Shown here piece by piece: positions 31,711 through 44,092 of a stretch of DNA of 64,000 nucleotides. The notes below the pieces were generated by a model. That model did no database searches. It saw nothing but the letters and a program-made list of their open reading frames with translations, and was not told the origin of the DNA. The stretch is from Ursus arctos. Lineage: Eukaryota > Chordata > Mammalia > Carnivora > Ursidae. The first letter of the stretch is position 1; every line of letters starts with the position of its first letter. Made by a program: the position numbers and the translations under genes. The stretch spans positions 5,008,001 through 5,072,000 of the forward strand of contig NW_026622997.1 in NCBI RefSeq assembly GCF_023065955.2, read 5' to 3'.

Positions 31711-33935
31711 TTTCTGGTGTTAGGAAATATTGAGAGTACTACATATACTCTCTCTCCGGGCCTAAAATTCCTACGATTAAAGTACAGGCATGCTAGAAGA
31801 GTGCAAAATGGCTTTGTGTTTTGTTTGTTATCAGGTAGCAATGAAATGAAGCAAGGTGGCTAATGAAAACATAAAGGCCAGCTGGGAACTAGCCCCTCCA
31901 CGGACCACATCTTCCTTTTCTCTAGATGAACAGCAAGAGTCCATTGAGAGTTTCACAAGAATTTCTTGGTGTCCCCATGCAGTGGGACCTACTGTTCCTG
32001 TGTCTCCTAGTCCCCCATATACACCTGCAGCCCCGGGTTGCCACCTGGCCAGTTTTAGTTGATCTGGCCCATACCCTGAGCATTTTCCAAAGTAGCCAGG
32101 ATGTGTGAACTCTGTTGGGAGTCCCCTAGAAAGAAGAAAGTTTTTTCTTAGAAGAACTTCTTTAGAAGCTGAGTTCTAAAGAAATCAAAGTGTTCTTCAC
32201 AAGGCGAGGACTTTTCTCTGCTTAACAGATCATCCCATGGTTGCTGGGGCAGAGTGAGGGGCATACCACAGTGTCTCCATCTGGATGGCTTTGGTATTCT
32301 CCTCCTTCTGCTTCCCCCCCCCCCCAGGCAGAAGCAGCTTCGGTTTCCTAATTTGTAAAGTGGGAATAATAATAACCTACTTCAATGGTGTTTTCATTTG
32401 AGTTTAGAGAATTCAGCCTTGACTGTCTTTAGCTCTATTCTTTGCTACTCATGTGTCCTCATTTGAAATCTGAATCAACAGTTCTCAGAATAATTCAGGT
32501 TTGGGTGTGTGTGGTAGCGAAGAGGTTTGGGGGAGCTGGTCAATGGTTTAGAACTTTGCGGAAAGGTTGGAGCTGTCACATCAATTGTCAGCAGAGGTGT
32601 GTGAGAAGCTCAACCACAGAGCTGTCCTGGGAGGGCAGGGCTGGGTGAGGGTGAGGTTATGCCCATGACTCTGCTTATCAGAGAGGTGAAGACAAGAATT
32701 ATGAGGACTACTAGGGAGAGGCTCAAGGAGCACAGGAAAAGAAGAGAGGGAGGGAATTTTTCTTTGGCTCCTAAGGGAGCCTGTCTCTGTGGAAGGGGAA
32801 ATTACAAAATTGACCACTGTGTAAATAGCTACATCGCATACCGATTTTCAAATACTGTTGAGATCAGTAAAAAGAGAAAGGGAAGGAGACCATATATATC
32901 ACGAAACCAAGCCATAAATAATGAAAGTACCAGTTACTCCCTAGGAGTATCTGTTTCTAACTGACTTTTTGTAAGAGACGGCAGGTAAAAGCAAAAACAG
33001 CAAAACCAAAACAGCAGTTACTTTGTGTGAATAATCTGACATTATAAGATATCTCTACAGTGGTATCTGTGAAGGACCAAGTGCCAGCTGAGGTCTCCCT
33101 AGTCTTGAGATTTAATAGCTTGGTCCCTTTACTCTACATTCTGTGGGAAGTCCAACAGCCCCTCAGATGCCCTTGTCTCTTGGGACACAGGGACTCTCCT
33201 GGCCACTGCAGGCCCCCACACCAGCACTCCCTGAGCTCATAATCTCCCTTGAGTCTCAGTTCTCACACTGTCCCCATCCCTCTCTATTACACAGATCTGA
33301 ATATGGAACTCAAACCTTTCGTGTAAATCCCACACCCCAAAACCATCATCCAAGATATTAGGTGTGTTACAAAACATCGCAGGTTCGGTGTGAGAGGGAC
33401 TGGCAATAGATATGCTCAGACACTGATCTACATGTTCCCTCTATCTCTTCCCACCAGCCTATTTTGCTATCATGCTATCCTCCTTTGCAGAATTCCTCTC
33501 TCCTACCTCTCCACTCTCTCCTTGTCTCACTGACTCGCCTCCCTACTTGGCTCTCCATTAGCCCCTTCCTCAGCCTCCCACTCCCTACTCAACTCAGACT
33601 TTCCCTTTACTCTTCAAAAACTCAAAAATGTCCCTGCTAAAATGAATGGCTTTGTCCTTTAGCAACATAGAAAGATTTAGGATCCTTTGAAAACTTTAGT
33701 CTTTTCCTTTTTCTCTTCTTTATCAATCTAAGAGCAAGGGAAATGTATAGACATTTTCTCATTGATATCAGTTGTGCACCCTCTCTCCAGAATGCAGAAT
33801 ATAGAAAATAAGCAATAGTTTTGATTAGCCAATTTGTTTTTGTTTCTTCAGTAAGCAAAGATGAATACAATTTAATAATGCAGCAACATACCATTTGTTC
33901 CTGAAGCAACACTTGCTATGCCATATTCACCTTAA
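31711..33935. other. Single-copy DNA, no gene supported
   Basis: Several short frames on both strands (31856-32108, 32442-32964, 33060-33361, 33637-33912) have no recognised relatives and compete with each other. A C-run is at about 32316-32328, and 33420-33610 is pyrimidine-rich. No repeat family recognised. Confidence 0.45.
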
Positions 33936-33939
33936 TACA

Positions 33940-34220
33940 ATGTGAAGGCCTTTGCACATTCTGTCTTCTCACCCCCAGCCCTTTCTCTCCTATGCCTGAC
34001 CTTTCTCTCTCATCCCACCTCATGTATCGTCCTCTTCTTCCCTCTTCTTCATCCATTGGAATCCCATTCTGTCAACTCCCAGTTTACATTTCCCCTCCAT
34101 GAAGATCGCCTGGCCTCCCATGATGGTCCTATTATTTATTTTCTTTGTACTCTGTTTAACTATTTCACACATCTTTGTCTTCTCTTTTCAATTTTGAATG
34201 AGTGGCTTGCTTAAGGCTTC
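33940..34220 (+). repeat. L2-like relic
   Basis: GTGAAGGCCTTTGCACATTC, TTCTGTCAACTCCCAGTTTA and TATTTATTTTCTTTGTACTC are in L2 3' order, strongly diverged. Confidence 0.5.
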
Positions 34221-34264
34221 AGGAATTTTAATCCTTGAGGTCACCTACAAATATATACACCAGC

Positions 34265-34420
34265 AGTGATGTGCCCTTAATTTCCCCAGCTGCAAAATGG
34301 AAATGAAAATAGTAGCTTCCTCATAAGTGATGCTGTAGGGATTAAGTGAGATTATGTTTCAAAGAGCTAAGCACAGTGTTGATACATGGAATGGTCTCAC
34401 TAAATGTCAGATCTTATAAG
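34265..34420 (+). repeat. MIR SINE
   Basis: CCCCAGCTGCAAAATGGAAA, GTAGCTTCCTCATAAGTGAT, GGGATTAAGTGAGATTATG and GAGCTAAGCACAGTGTTGA are plus-strand MIR blocks. Confidence 0.82.
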
Positions 34421-34565
34421 GCTGCGATGATGATTAAGATGGAAGGTGTGGGCTAGGCCAAGAAGATAAAAAAAAAAAACAAAAAACGAACCAAATCGGT
34501 AAAATAACTGATTGGCCAGTCAAGCAAGGAGAAACACTGCCCAAGCAGTTCTCTGAATTATAGAT

Positions 34566-34751
34566 CAGAAACAAACTGAGGGTTTCAGAGGGGAGGGGAG
34601 TGGGGGATTGGGCTAGGCCGGTGATGGGTAGTAAGGAGGGCACGTATCGCATGGTGCACTGGGTGTTATACGCAAACAATGAATCATGGAGCCTTACATC
34701 AAAAACTAAGGATGTACTGTATGGTCACTAACATAATAAAAAAAAAAAAAG
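34566..34751 (+). mobile_element. 5'-truncated L1 3'UTR
   Basis: AGAAACAAACTGAGGGTTTC, GGAGGGGAGTGGGGGATTGG, GCACTGGGTGTTATACGC, GTACTGTATGGTCACTAACA and an A-tail. No clear TSD found. Confidence 0.93.
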
Positions 34752-35265
34752 AAAGAATCCTGGTTGTTAGCTTGCTTATTAAGCTTTTCAGCCTGTGATA
34801 GCATGTTTCACAGACCATATGGTTTCTTGGGAGGTTTCTAGCCACCAGGAGGAGCACAGTGTATTCCCTCTACAAAGATCAGTCTTGGCCAACAGTAAGA
34901 ATAGGAAGTGATGACAATGCTCATTTCCCTGGCCAACTGGAATGGAAGGGGAATTCTCCCACAGATTATTGTAATTTCCCAAATTAGAAACTTGAGCAAG
35001 TAGCCAGAATGTTTGAGAGGGGCCTCTGCTTGTCAACCCATGGCAACCTGGTTGGGTTTCAGACAGAGTATCACTATGAGCTTCTGCTGTAGCACGGGCT
35101 GGCATGTTGCTCCTGTCCTGACTCAAGGAACCACTCATGACCTTCTGACTCACCAGGACCTCTTCCTGCAGCTTCTTTGTGTGAGTTCCCCTCCCCCAAG
35201 GTCTAACCAATGATAAAACTTATAACTGTTATTAAAATGTTCTTATACATGTAGGTGACCATTGC
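34752..35265. other. Single-copy DNA, nothing recognised
   Basis: A 140-codon minus-strand frame (34788-35210) is the longest here but shows no family or domain, and an opposite frame overlaps it. I treat it as chance. Confidence 0.4.
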
Positions 35266-35267
35266 TG

Positions 35268-35455
35268 TGTTATTACATCACCACATCAGCCCTATGCGAT
35301 GTGTACATCTGTTATCCTATTTTTACGGAGGAGGAGACCAGGCTGCAACATTTGGGTAAATTGCCCAAGATTATATTTTGCAGGTAGCAAAGTGCAAACC
35401 CAAGCCTCACAGATCCAAAGTCCACATTCTTAACTCTTGGACAATGGAAACTGTG
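35268..35455 (-). repeat. MIR SINE, minus strand
   Basis: ATCACCACATCAGCCCTATG, CTATTTTTACGGAGGAGGAG, GGGTAAATTGCCCAAGATTA, AGCAAAGTGCAAACCCAAGC and CCACATTCTTAACTCTTGG are reversed MIR blocks. Confidence 0.82.
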
Positions 35456-35704
35456 TAGACCTCAGCCCACATAACTTAGGGTTAGGATCAGTATTATAGT
35501 AAACAGACTAACAAAGGCCTATCTGGTATGATTTGAAAGGTAGTAAGTGGCTGTGTATTTAAAATAATCAAGCAACAGCAACTAAGATATCAACCATATT
35601 TCCTGAAATTACTATACTGCTCATTTCTTTAGATCAACGCCTTAAGACTCTATGCAAATGTTTTCTCCTAGGGAAGGAAATCTATTAAATATGTACCATG
35701 TATC

Positions 35705-35768
35705 AGGTAACTGTACCAAGACTTCCAGGTGATTCTTGAGCACATTAAAGTTTGAGAACCTCTGCCCT
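35705..35768 (+). repeat. MER5-like 3' fragment
   Basis: CTTCCAGGTGATTCTTGAGC followed by ACATTAAAGTTTGAGAACCTCTG is the conserved 3' end of MER5-type hAT elements. Confidence 0.75.
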
Positions 35769-35814
35769 CTTGATTCTCCCTGCTTCAACCATTGTTACTT
35801 GTAGATGACCCAAA

Positions 35815-36485
35815 ACTCTCTCTGTTCTCATTCTTGAACTCAACACTCACTCTTCCTGTAATTTGACAATATATCACCCAGCTTTCCCTCTGTCACTCAG
35901 CCTCAAAAGTAAAATTTTCTAAAATCCAGACCAGATCTTCTCTGACTTATCCATTCACCATGGGATGGTGCATCATCTCTCCATTACCTAGGCTAGAAAA
36001 CGCAGTTACCCTGGATTTTCCCTTCAATTTCAGAGAACCAGTTAAGTCCTAAAGATTCTGCCCTTAGAATGCTTCTTGAAATACCTTCTTGTGCTTTCCA
36101 ATACTGTGGTTTTATCCTTGTTCAAGAGCACATCCCAACACCTTGTTCTCCACCTTGTCTACTACCAGGGCCCAGCTAATGGCCTGGGCCGACAGGCTTC
36201 TCTCTGGTCCCCAGTCTCTTTCCACTCCCACCCCACTCCACACCACTGCAGCTCTCATCACATCATTGCTATGAATGTACAAAAGCTTTCCACCCCCTCT
36301 ATTACAAATGCCCTATTGCTGAAAGCCATTCACAGTTTGGCGCTAACGTACCCCCTATTCCATCTTCTCTCTACCCCCAAAGAAGCCCTGACTCTTCCTG
36401 CCCCTACCGCAGCTCATGTAGTTCCCTCCTTTGGAATGTTCTTTTCCTTTTCTCCACATAAATACTCTTTAATTTTATGAAGACC
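35815..36485 (+). repeat. Ancient L2/CR1-like relic
   Basis: TTGAACTCAACACTCACTC, AGTTACCCTGGATTTTCCC, CCAGTTAAGTCCTAAAGATT, CATCACATCATTGCTATGAA and CTTTGGAATGTTCTTTTCC follow the layout of a common old mammalian repeat that I associate with L2-type LINEs. The 134-codon frame at 36076-36480 lies inside it and is not a gene. Confidence 0.5.
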
Positions 36486-36689
36486 CTTTCAAAGGCACAC
36501 TTTCACCAGGCCTTTGCAGGTCACTCTCAAACATCTCTGTCCCAGGAAAGAATGGCAGGCTTAGGGACAGGACATCTAAGCCTGAATCCAAACCTTCCCC
36601 TTAGCAGCTGAGTGGTCACTGAGAAGCCAACTCTACAAAATGGAATTAAAATGGAGTGGTAGATCTTGGTACAAAATCATGGGAATCGG

Positions 36690-36900
36690 GTTGACTTGAG
36701 GTCCAGAAAGGCATGTGTTTGAATTTCAGCTCTGCCCATTTTTAGCTACATGGCCAGCATCGGTTTCTCTGGGCTGTAATTTGATTTTCTCATCTGCAAA
36801 AATGGGAACAATAGTATCTTTTTTGGAGGACTTTTGTGAAGATTAGAATTAACAAATGTAAAGTGCTCTGTACATGACTCTTAAAGATGGTATTTATTAC
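36690..36900 (+). repeat. MIR SINE
   Basis: GTTTGAATTTCAGCTCTGCC, TTTTCTCATCTGCAAAAATG, GGAACAATAGTATCTTTTTT and AATGTAAAGTGCTCTGTACA are plus-strand MIR blocks. Confidence 0.85.
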
Positions 36901-37365
36901 TGTGTACTTACTGGTGCTTTCCATCCTAAAAAGCATCATGCACAGTTACTGTGATTGTCGCCCTCAGCCATTTGCATCTCCCGCAAAGCTTTTGTTATTC
37001 TTTTCTATGTTTTCTACCTATTTTAAGGTTGTCTCATCTCTTGACTAAACTTTCCTGGCCCAGGGATTGTTTCCTGCTTATCTTTACACAGAAACAGATC
37101 AGGAAATGTGGATTTAGTGAACTCTAAGGAGGAAAAAGGAGCCCCACCCCAGTGTGGAGAGCGGGAGGATGTGTTTTTTAAGGGACTGCAGTAGGTACCC
37201 CTGGGGCCACTAGGGGACAGCCTGAGAACTGCCTGCACCTGAGGGGCACAGAGCTGTTGAAGATCAAGGGTTTTCGGGATTTGCCAACTTCCCAATTTGT
37301 CTGGCTGGAGATGATAAGGGGCTGTGAACTGCAGCACAGTGCAACGTGCATTGTGGAACAGAACC
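36901..37365. other. Single-copy DNA, nothing recognised
   Basis: A 104-codon minus-strand frame at 37023-37337 has no recognised relatives. Confidence 0.4.
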
Positions 37366-37367
37366 TG

Positions 37368-37540
37368 CAGTCGCCCAGGTTTGAGTTCAAATTTATATTT
37401 TACCTTTAACTTCCTTTAGCTTCCTGAGCCTCAGTTCACCCATCTAGAAGTCCAAATGAGAATAATATTACAAACTCTGGAGGGTGTTGGAGAAGATGAA
37501 TTCTATGTGAAGTGCCTGGCATCAATATTTTTATCTTTGA
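37368..37540 (+). repeat. MIR SINE
   Basis: GCCCAGGTTTGAGTTCAAAT, CTTCCTGAGCCTCAGTTCAC, AAATGAGAATAATATTACAA and GTGAAGTGCCTGGCATCAAT are plus-strand MIR blocks. Confidence 0.8.
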
Positions 37541-38740
37541 GTGTGCTGTCTAAGAAATTTGAAGGAACATGGCCAAAGGGCAGTATTAGCCCAATTTCTC
37601 ATCCCAAAGAAACTCCAGCACATTACACCATCTCTTTGGTTATAGGAAATCCCCCTCATGGTCCCTGCCCTCCCATGGGCTATTAACACAGATGCCAACT
37701 ACTGGAACTGATGCTCTAAATCACGTGTCATAACCACCTGCACTCAAGTCCCCACAAGACGGAGGGGTATAGGTGGGGAGGGGAGGGATGCAGGGGATAC
37801 TGGCTGCCACCGTGCTTGTTAAAGGCCAAAGTGAGTCGACAAGTCCAACAATAGTCAAGTTACTGCTGAGTTACCGCTGAAGGAAGCCCCAGACTCATGC
37901 GTCTGACTCTAATACCCAGGGTCTCTCCTTGAGGCCACATTTTCTCAAAGATGAAGAAAACATAGTACCAGTACTTGGAAAGCTTGCAGTCCCTCCCAGC
38001 TTTCAGAGAAGAAATGAACTAATTGATATGATCAGAAGGAAGAAACACCATGTGCCCTTAGTGACCAAAAATTAAAACCAAAAAAGCCCCTAAATTCTTA
38101 TTGATCCACCACCACCTCCTGCCGACTTCTATTAGCTGAAGAAGCCTCCTGCCTTTTTATTCTCCCTTCAAAGCAGAGGAACAGATCTGACAAAAGATCT
38201 GACAAAAATCTTTTCCCATGTCAGTTTTGGGCATGGGGAGAAGAGAAATGAGTAGGAGAGGATACTGCTCTCTCTCCGGGTGCCTGAATTAATTACAGAA
38301 AGCAGAGCAACTGGAGCCAAGGAGTTGCCATGAAATTTTTAAATCCCATCATACAGAATACGTGGGTACGATGCTCTACGGTGTGCGAACCTGATTTTGT
38401 AAAAGGAAATGCCCCCTTATAGTCCCAGCATACATGCTGAAGGTGGGTTGCAGCACCCCACTACTCTGAGGGGCTGGAAAGTGGCCAGAAGCATCATGGA
38501 TTCCTCTGAGGGAGACTAGAGACCCACAATCTGATACTGATCTGTTGACTTGAGATCAGACCTGTTGATCTGAATGTGACACTGGCTTTCAGCATTTAAT
38601 GTGTTTAAGTTCCTCAATGTGGCACCGGTTACTTTCTGACAGATTTAACCTGGAAGAAAGGACCAGGCTTCAAGAAACGGGGACTTTTTGTTTTTAAATG
38701 GGAAGCATGTACTAGAACTGAAGGCAATCTTGAAGATTTA
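37541..38740. other. Single-copy DNA, nothing recognised
   Basis: No supported gene. A tandem ATCTGACAAA duplication at 38184-38206 and closely spaced GTTGACTTGAGATC/GTTGATCTGA phrases at 38540-38575 are minor local repeats. Confidence 0.45.
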
Positions 38741-38885
38741 GTTAGTCCAACCCCCACTCCCCCAGCATTTTATAGGTAGAGACTGAAGCCCAGAGAGGTG
38801 AAGGAACATGCCTGCAGATCACACAGCCTGCTAATGGCAGTAACCAAATTCTCTTAGCAACAATTCAACACTCTTTCCATCCTAG
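38740..38885 (-). repeat. MIR-like or MER-like relic, minus strand
   Basis: CAGCATTTTATAGGTAGAGA, CTGAAGCCCAGAGAGGTGAA and CAGATCACACAGCCTGCTAA resemble the reversed MIR core. Confidence 0.6.
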
Positions 38886-39435
38886 CACTGATGGGAAATG
38901 AGAGGCTCATGCATGGGTCCCAAAACAGCCATGCAAACATGGCTTTATCTCAAGCCACAACATTCCCTGAAGATTCTAAGAAATTCCCTGAAATTCTAAG
39001 TCCATTCTTTCCTAGCCAGGAATAGTGAAATTAACCTGTCAACATCCTTGATGAGAAGAAGCGTGAATTGTTCATTTTTTTAACGCCTTCCCAGCCCCCA
39101 TCTCACCTCTAGTTTCTCTCCTGTCAAGCACCACATCTTGCAGGGAATGGGAAGTGGGTGCTGGGGGGCATGGGCTACTATGCTGGGGTCCAGTATGATG
39201 AATTAATATTAACTGAGCAAATGTTAAATAAAGCGATGAGTAAATGAATCATCTATATTTTCTTTTTACAATTTGAATTAATATCCTCCCAAATTCGTAA
39301 AAATGAGTGAGTTTTCAAAATTCAAATGTAAGAAAAAAGTATTCCATATTAGTTCATTTCCATAACAATATGTAACTTTTTTCATGTATTCAGACCACAT
39401 TTTATATTCTTAAATATTATTTTATATGCTTATTC
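38886..39435. other. Single-copy DNA, nothing recognised
   Basis: A short direct duplication (ATTCCCTGAAGATTCTAAGA and AATTCCCTGAAATTCTAAG) lies at 38961-39001. Nothing else recognised. Confidence 0.4.
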
Positions 39436-39439
39436 ATAT

Positions 39440-39845
39440 AGGTCCCCATCTTTGTTATATTTTTGCTTAAGTATTTTTCCTAACTTTTAAAAAATTTCAA
39501 ACCTACAAAAAAGATAAAAGGAACACTTAATTTACGTTTCATTCTAGATCGATTATTAACATTTTGCCATATTTTCATTCTCTCTTTCTCACAAACCATT
39601 TGTAAGTAAGTTGTGCGATCATATCACGTCACCCGTAAAAGTTCTGCATGTGCTCCCTAAGAGCCGGGACATGCTCTCACATAACCACAATACCATCAGC
39701 ACACCCAAGAAATTTAACATGTAAGTCGTTGAATGTAATTTAATTCGCAGCAGAACTCACTGAAGGAAAACTGAATGTTCGTAGCTTATTGACTCTCATG
39801 TTTCTTCAGTCTGGTTGACTTGAATCACAAAGTCTTGATTTTGCA
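39440..39845. repeat. Ancient interspersed repeat, family not assigned
   Basis: The series AAAATTTCAAACCTACAAAA, CGATTATTAACATTTTGCCA, ACCATTTGTAAGTAAGTTGT, TAAGAGCCGGGACATGCTCT and CATAACCACAATACCATCAG closely follows a widespread old mammalian repeat. I cannot name it with confidence, and its orientation is uncertain. Confidence 0.55.
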
Positions 39846-40038
39846 TTAATGCACGTCTGCCGTTCTGCCTTGGCCTCCTTCCCTTCAGAGACAGACTCAG
39901 GTAAGTCTGCATCTTTTCTCATCTAGAGGTTAGTTTCCAGGTTCCTCGGGTGAAGTCATGAAATGTTAATATTAGACTAGCTTTGGAGAGGTCTGGGAAC
40001 TGGAGGGAAGCAAGACAATTCTTGTTGATTTATACATA

Positions 40039-40086
40039 TTTAAATATATATATATATATATTTGTTGATATATATATATATATATC
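40039..40086. repeat. Two (TA)n runs flanking TTGT
   Basis: (TA)n, then TTTGTTGA, then (TA)n. The symmetrical arrangement can fold into a hairpin. Confidence 0.92.
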
Positions 40087-40308
40087 CCATTTCGTGGAAG
40101 CTTCTTGTTTTAAAACTCAAAAACAGTGGAGCATCGTGCAGACATATTTTCCACACTAATGTTGTGTTATCTGCTCTGCTTTCTGAGGTGGCACTTCTAA
40201 TCGAGGGTGTTAGTAATGCTCCCAGTTTCCTGTAAGTGCCACCACGGGCTCCACTTAGCTGGTTGTGTGAAACTACAACTAGGTGGTAAGGAGAGGCACA
40301 GTGATACC

Positions 40309-40311
<3 letters not shown>

Positions 40312-40342
<31 letters not shown>
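40312..40342 (+). repeat. (GA)n microsatellite
   Basis: About 15 GA units. Confidence 0.97.
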
Positions 40343-40344
<2 letters not shown>

Positions 40345-43300
40345 GAACAAGTACATGAAAAAGCACACCCAAATCGCTAAATTTGAAAAGGGCCACAAGA
40401 TGAAACAGGGGTCGGTCATTCATTAAGAGAGAGAGACTAGCAACTTCAAAAGAAAATTAACAAAGCTGCCAAAGACATAAGGAAGTAATTTGCAACCCCT
40501 AGCAAGTATCCTTAGAACACTAATATCTTTGAGCCTCCTAAAAAGATAGTGAATTTAAAATAATATCTTGCTTTTAAGGAGTAAGATACTATCAAAGGAT
40601 TGAGGAACATTTGAGAATAGACTGCATGGTCAACAGATAGCTTTGCCACTTGTTGCATCAAAGTCCTCAATTTCAGTTCTTTAAATGCATCTAGGGGGAG
40701 AATACACTTTCTGATAAGAAAGGAAACTTACTTTTTTTCGAAACTCGTAAAAATTGTCCAAGAATTTGTAATTGCCAGGCCTGAAAGAGCTATATTACCA
40801 AAGGAAGTGAAGACTCTGTGATTCCATATTTGTAAGATGACTAACAATAACAAGAGAAAAATGAATGAACTTTACATACATGTTGAAATATGAAACTTCC
40901 ACTTTGGTTCCTTTCCTAATAATTGTTTTTATTTGTCCCATATTTCCCTCAAAAGAAAATAAATGCAAGTGGGTTATAAAAATAAATAGTTGGCTCTGTT
41001 AAGGTAGAAACTATTGTAAAGAGTATTTTGTAACAGTTAGAATGAAAACATCAAAGGATGCATGCAAGCTAAAAGCTTTGTATCGATACCCATTTTGCAG
41101 ATTCACTTTTTAAGTAGATAAGCAAAATTTTAAGAACTTTTAAACCTAATGGGTCTGTAGAGGTGGAAAGCTAGATAGTTCTATCTATTTCAATAATAAA
41201 ATGGACTTTAACTGTAGGAGGTGAGTATGAGTTTCTAAGATTTTCTTTGTGTATACGAAGGGTCAATGTTCTTTTTCTTTGATAGTGGAAAATGACATAA
41301 TGATACATCCAATTATATAATCTGCTGCCTCTTTTTCTTTCTTGTATTTTTCTGAGATCACACGTTTAACTTTCCATGTCCCCATGTGGCCCAGGGAGTG
41401 GAAATTCTGAGAGGTCTTACATGGGGAGTCCCCTTCCCTCCGCCCCCTCACACCTAAAGGCAAAGCAATCAGATGCCGGCAGCTTGACAAACTTGGCTCT
41501 AAAAAGAAACATTTTTTAAAAATCCTGTGCATTTTCTTATAAATGTGGGGGTAAAATTTCTTTTTGGTGAAAGACTATACAAAAGTGGTTTAGTAGTAAG
41601 AATATTAGAATTATACTCCTTATACTATTCATGCTTATAGCTTAACTCCTAATTAATAGTTGTCAGAATTGAGGCAATTGTGTTTTGCAGCAGTGATAGT
41701 AACAAAAGCCTTCCTCACTTTCAGTCAATTTTCCTGTGAATTCTGGGAAGAGGGATTTGGCTTTGACCAGTCCTTCATTCAGTCGTCTGCTGTTTGTGGT
41801 CTGCCCATAGCCAAGAATAATATTCAGTTATCAGGACAAACTTATATTCCCACTTCAAACATAGACTTTTTATTATGTTCATTTATCAGGTGATAATTCT
41901 CCTGGTAGTAATTTTATTTTTTTATTTTTTATTTATTTTAAAGAAAATTTTCTAACCCATGTGGTGCTTATTAGGCTTACTTGGTGCTTAGTCATGTAAT
42001 TTTACATTGTTTTGTTGCTATGTCCTGTCTGTACAACTACTGTTTAAGTTTCCCAGAGAGGGGGACTAAAGTTTCATCAGCACGCAGCATGACCCCCTAT
42101 ATATAGTGGGCATGTATTCCATGTACTCCCTATTTTAGTGATAATCATGGCCACTCTCCACCACCTTTACCTAGTATATTACTTGGAATCTTTAGGCATG
42201 CAAAGTAGGAAATCACTCATTAGGAATAAAAAAAAAACAACAAAACTTTCTAGTCATTTTAAAGCCCTCACATTTCTTTCAAAATTCTCTGAACCAGTTG
42301 AAAATGAACACATTTTCTAAGAAACAGAAACTCCCCATTTTCCACAAATATCGAAGAACATAGAAAATCTTTTGCAGCTACAGTTAAGGCAACTATGAAT
42401 ATAGGACCCCTGAGACTATTCCAGATCAAGCAGACATACCTATGTCAACCCAGATCCAGACCCTGACTGTCCTCTCCCTAGCCAACCTGAAAGCCAGTGG
42501 GTGTGGTCAACTGGACAGAGGGCACATGAAGCAGATGTCATTCTTTATTGGCCAGTGGTGCCCACACTTAATTCTTGCAGTGCCTAGAAGTGGTTTTTCT
42601 CTGAATGCTTGCACTGGCATAAGAAAAAGGTAAAGAAAGGTTAATTCTAGAAAGGATGGGAGGAGGCTGGCCCCATAGAAGCAGGTAGTTGGTTGTGGAG
42701 TTCAATGTTTTTGTCATGGAATCCACTCATCTCCTATGGGTTGAGGACAAAGCTAAGATTTTACACAACAATTCAGCAAAGCACCTTGCTTAATAGGGTG
42801 TGAGCAGCTTTCTCTACTGGTGTATGTCCTAGTCATGGCTGTGCCTCCCAACACACATTCCACCATGAATTTCTTTCCTGTCATTGGCTGCCTGCATAGG
42901 GGTATATAATGTTCTGACGTTCAGGTTCTATTTTAGACAAATTGAATCTGAATCTTTAAAGATCGAACCCAACCCTCTCATTTTTAGTTTGATGTGTAAT
43001 TCTAATGTCCAGCCTCAGCTAAGAACCACTTGGCTACCCTCTTTCCAATAACTGGTTTTGGAACATGCACCTGACTCTATCCTAGCCACTGAGACATGAA
43101 GAGAGGTCCACTGGGAGCTTCTAGGAAAGGAGCTGTCACTCCTAAAGAGGAGACAATAGTTCCTCTGATTTGCCTGGATGTGACACCTGGTAGAACAGCT
43201 ACATTAGAAGACGCTGGAGTCTCTAGAATCACAGCATGTGCAATCAGAGCTTGACACAGTGTCTGGAGTTTGCCTAACTCTGGGCTTCTTATGGTAGGTA

Positions 43301-43730
43301 TTAACACCTTGCTTTATTATTTAAGCCTATTTGAGGCATGTTTTGGGGTTATTTTGAGAGAAAAACATTGTAACCAATTTCTGAGTATGTTTCCTCTGAC
43401 CCTAGGGAAAAAGCCTGGGAGCCAGGTACATAGTTCAGGCACCCATTTCCTATATGAATTCCTATCAAACACTTGATTTCATTTTATGTGTCCTCCATCT
43501 GCAATGTGGGAGAATGATGGCTCAACCACAATCCAGATTCTAAAAGGTTTGTGAAGGCCCCCTGGTTCAGTCTAGACTGGAAGGGGTTGTGGGGCTTCGG
43601 GTGGGGTCTAGGAGTCAGACTCCAAAGGCTATACCTCTTTGGAAAACCAAGGTGCTTTCTTCTGTATGCAACCAGTCAACTGATCACCTAGGGTAGGGAG
43701 CCAACCATGGTACAGGCCCCACATTGGGCA
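40343..43730. other. Single-copy DNA, 3.4 kb, nothing recognised
   Basis: This is the longest stretch without any recognisable repeat. Short frames (41263-41532 minus, 41660-41893, 42138-42633, 43077-43307 minus, 43270-43476) show no family resemblance. 41900-41945 is very AT-rich. Absence of recognisable repeats could reflect either age or constraint; sequence alone does not tell. Confidence 0.45.
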
Positions 43731-43734
43731 CTGT

Positions 43735-43842
43735 GGGTACATCTGCTCACTAAATCTTTATAAAAATGCTGTGAGGTAGATGAGATTACCATCCCATTTT
43801 TAGAAGAGGAAAGCAGGCCCCAGAGAGGGCTCACAGGGGTGA
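43735..43842 (-). repeat. MIR-like SINE, minus strand
   Basis: CTCACTAAATCTTTATAAAA, ATGCTGTGAGGTAGATGAGA, TTTTTAGAAGAGGAAAGCAG and CCCCAGAGAGGGCTCACAG. Confidence 0.75.
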
Positions 43843-43974
43843 AGAAGGGTTAGAACGCCCCTTTTAGTTCAGCATGGCAGGTTGGTATACATTGGGTGCC
43901 CTCAGAATGCCTTGCCAGTATGGCTGAAAAGACATAACCTGATTTGGGCATTAGACAAACAAAAGATCTCATTC

Positions 43975-44092
43975 TTGCTTTACAAGTTCCTCTCTGAGTG
44001 ACCTCAGCAAAATTACTTAATCTTTGAGCCTGGACTCTCATATGCAAAATGGGGATTAGAAAATGTATCCTACATTCACCATGTGAAAGCAA
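43975..44092 (+). repeat. MIR SINE
   Basis: CTCTGAGTGACCTCAGCAAA, ATTACTTAATCTTTGAGCCT and ATATGCAAAATGGGGATTAG are plus-strand MIR blocks. Confidence 0.78.

Noticed and set aside
35815..36485. 134-codon frame at 36076-36480 as a possible small gene
   Set aside because: It overlaps an ancient L2-like repeat layout, and its sequence is proline/leucine/serine-rich because of a pyrimidine-rich strand; no domain is visible.
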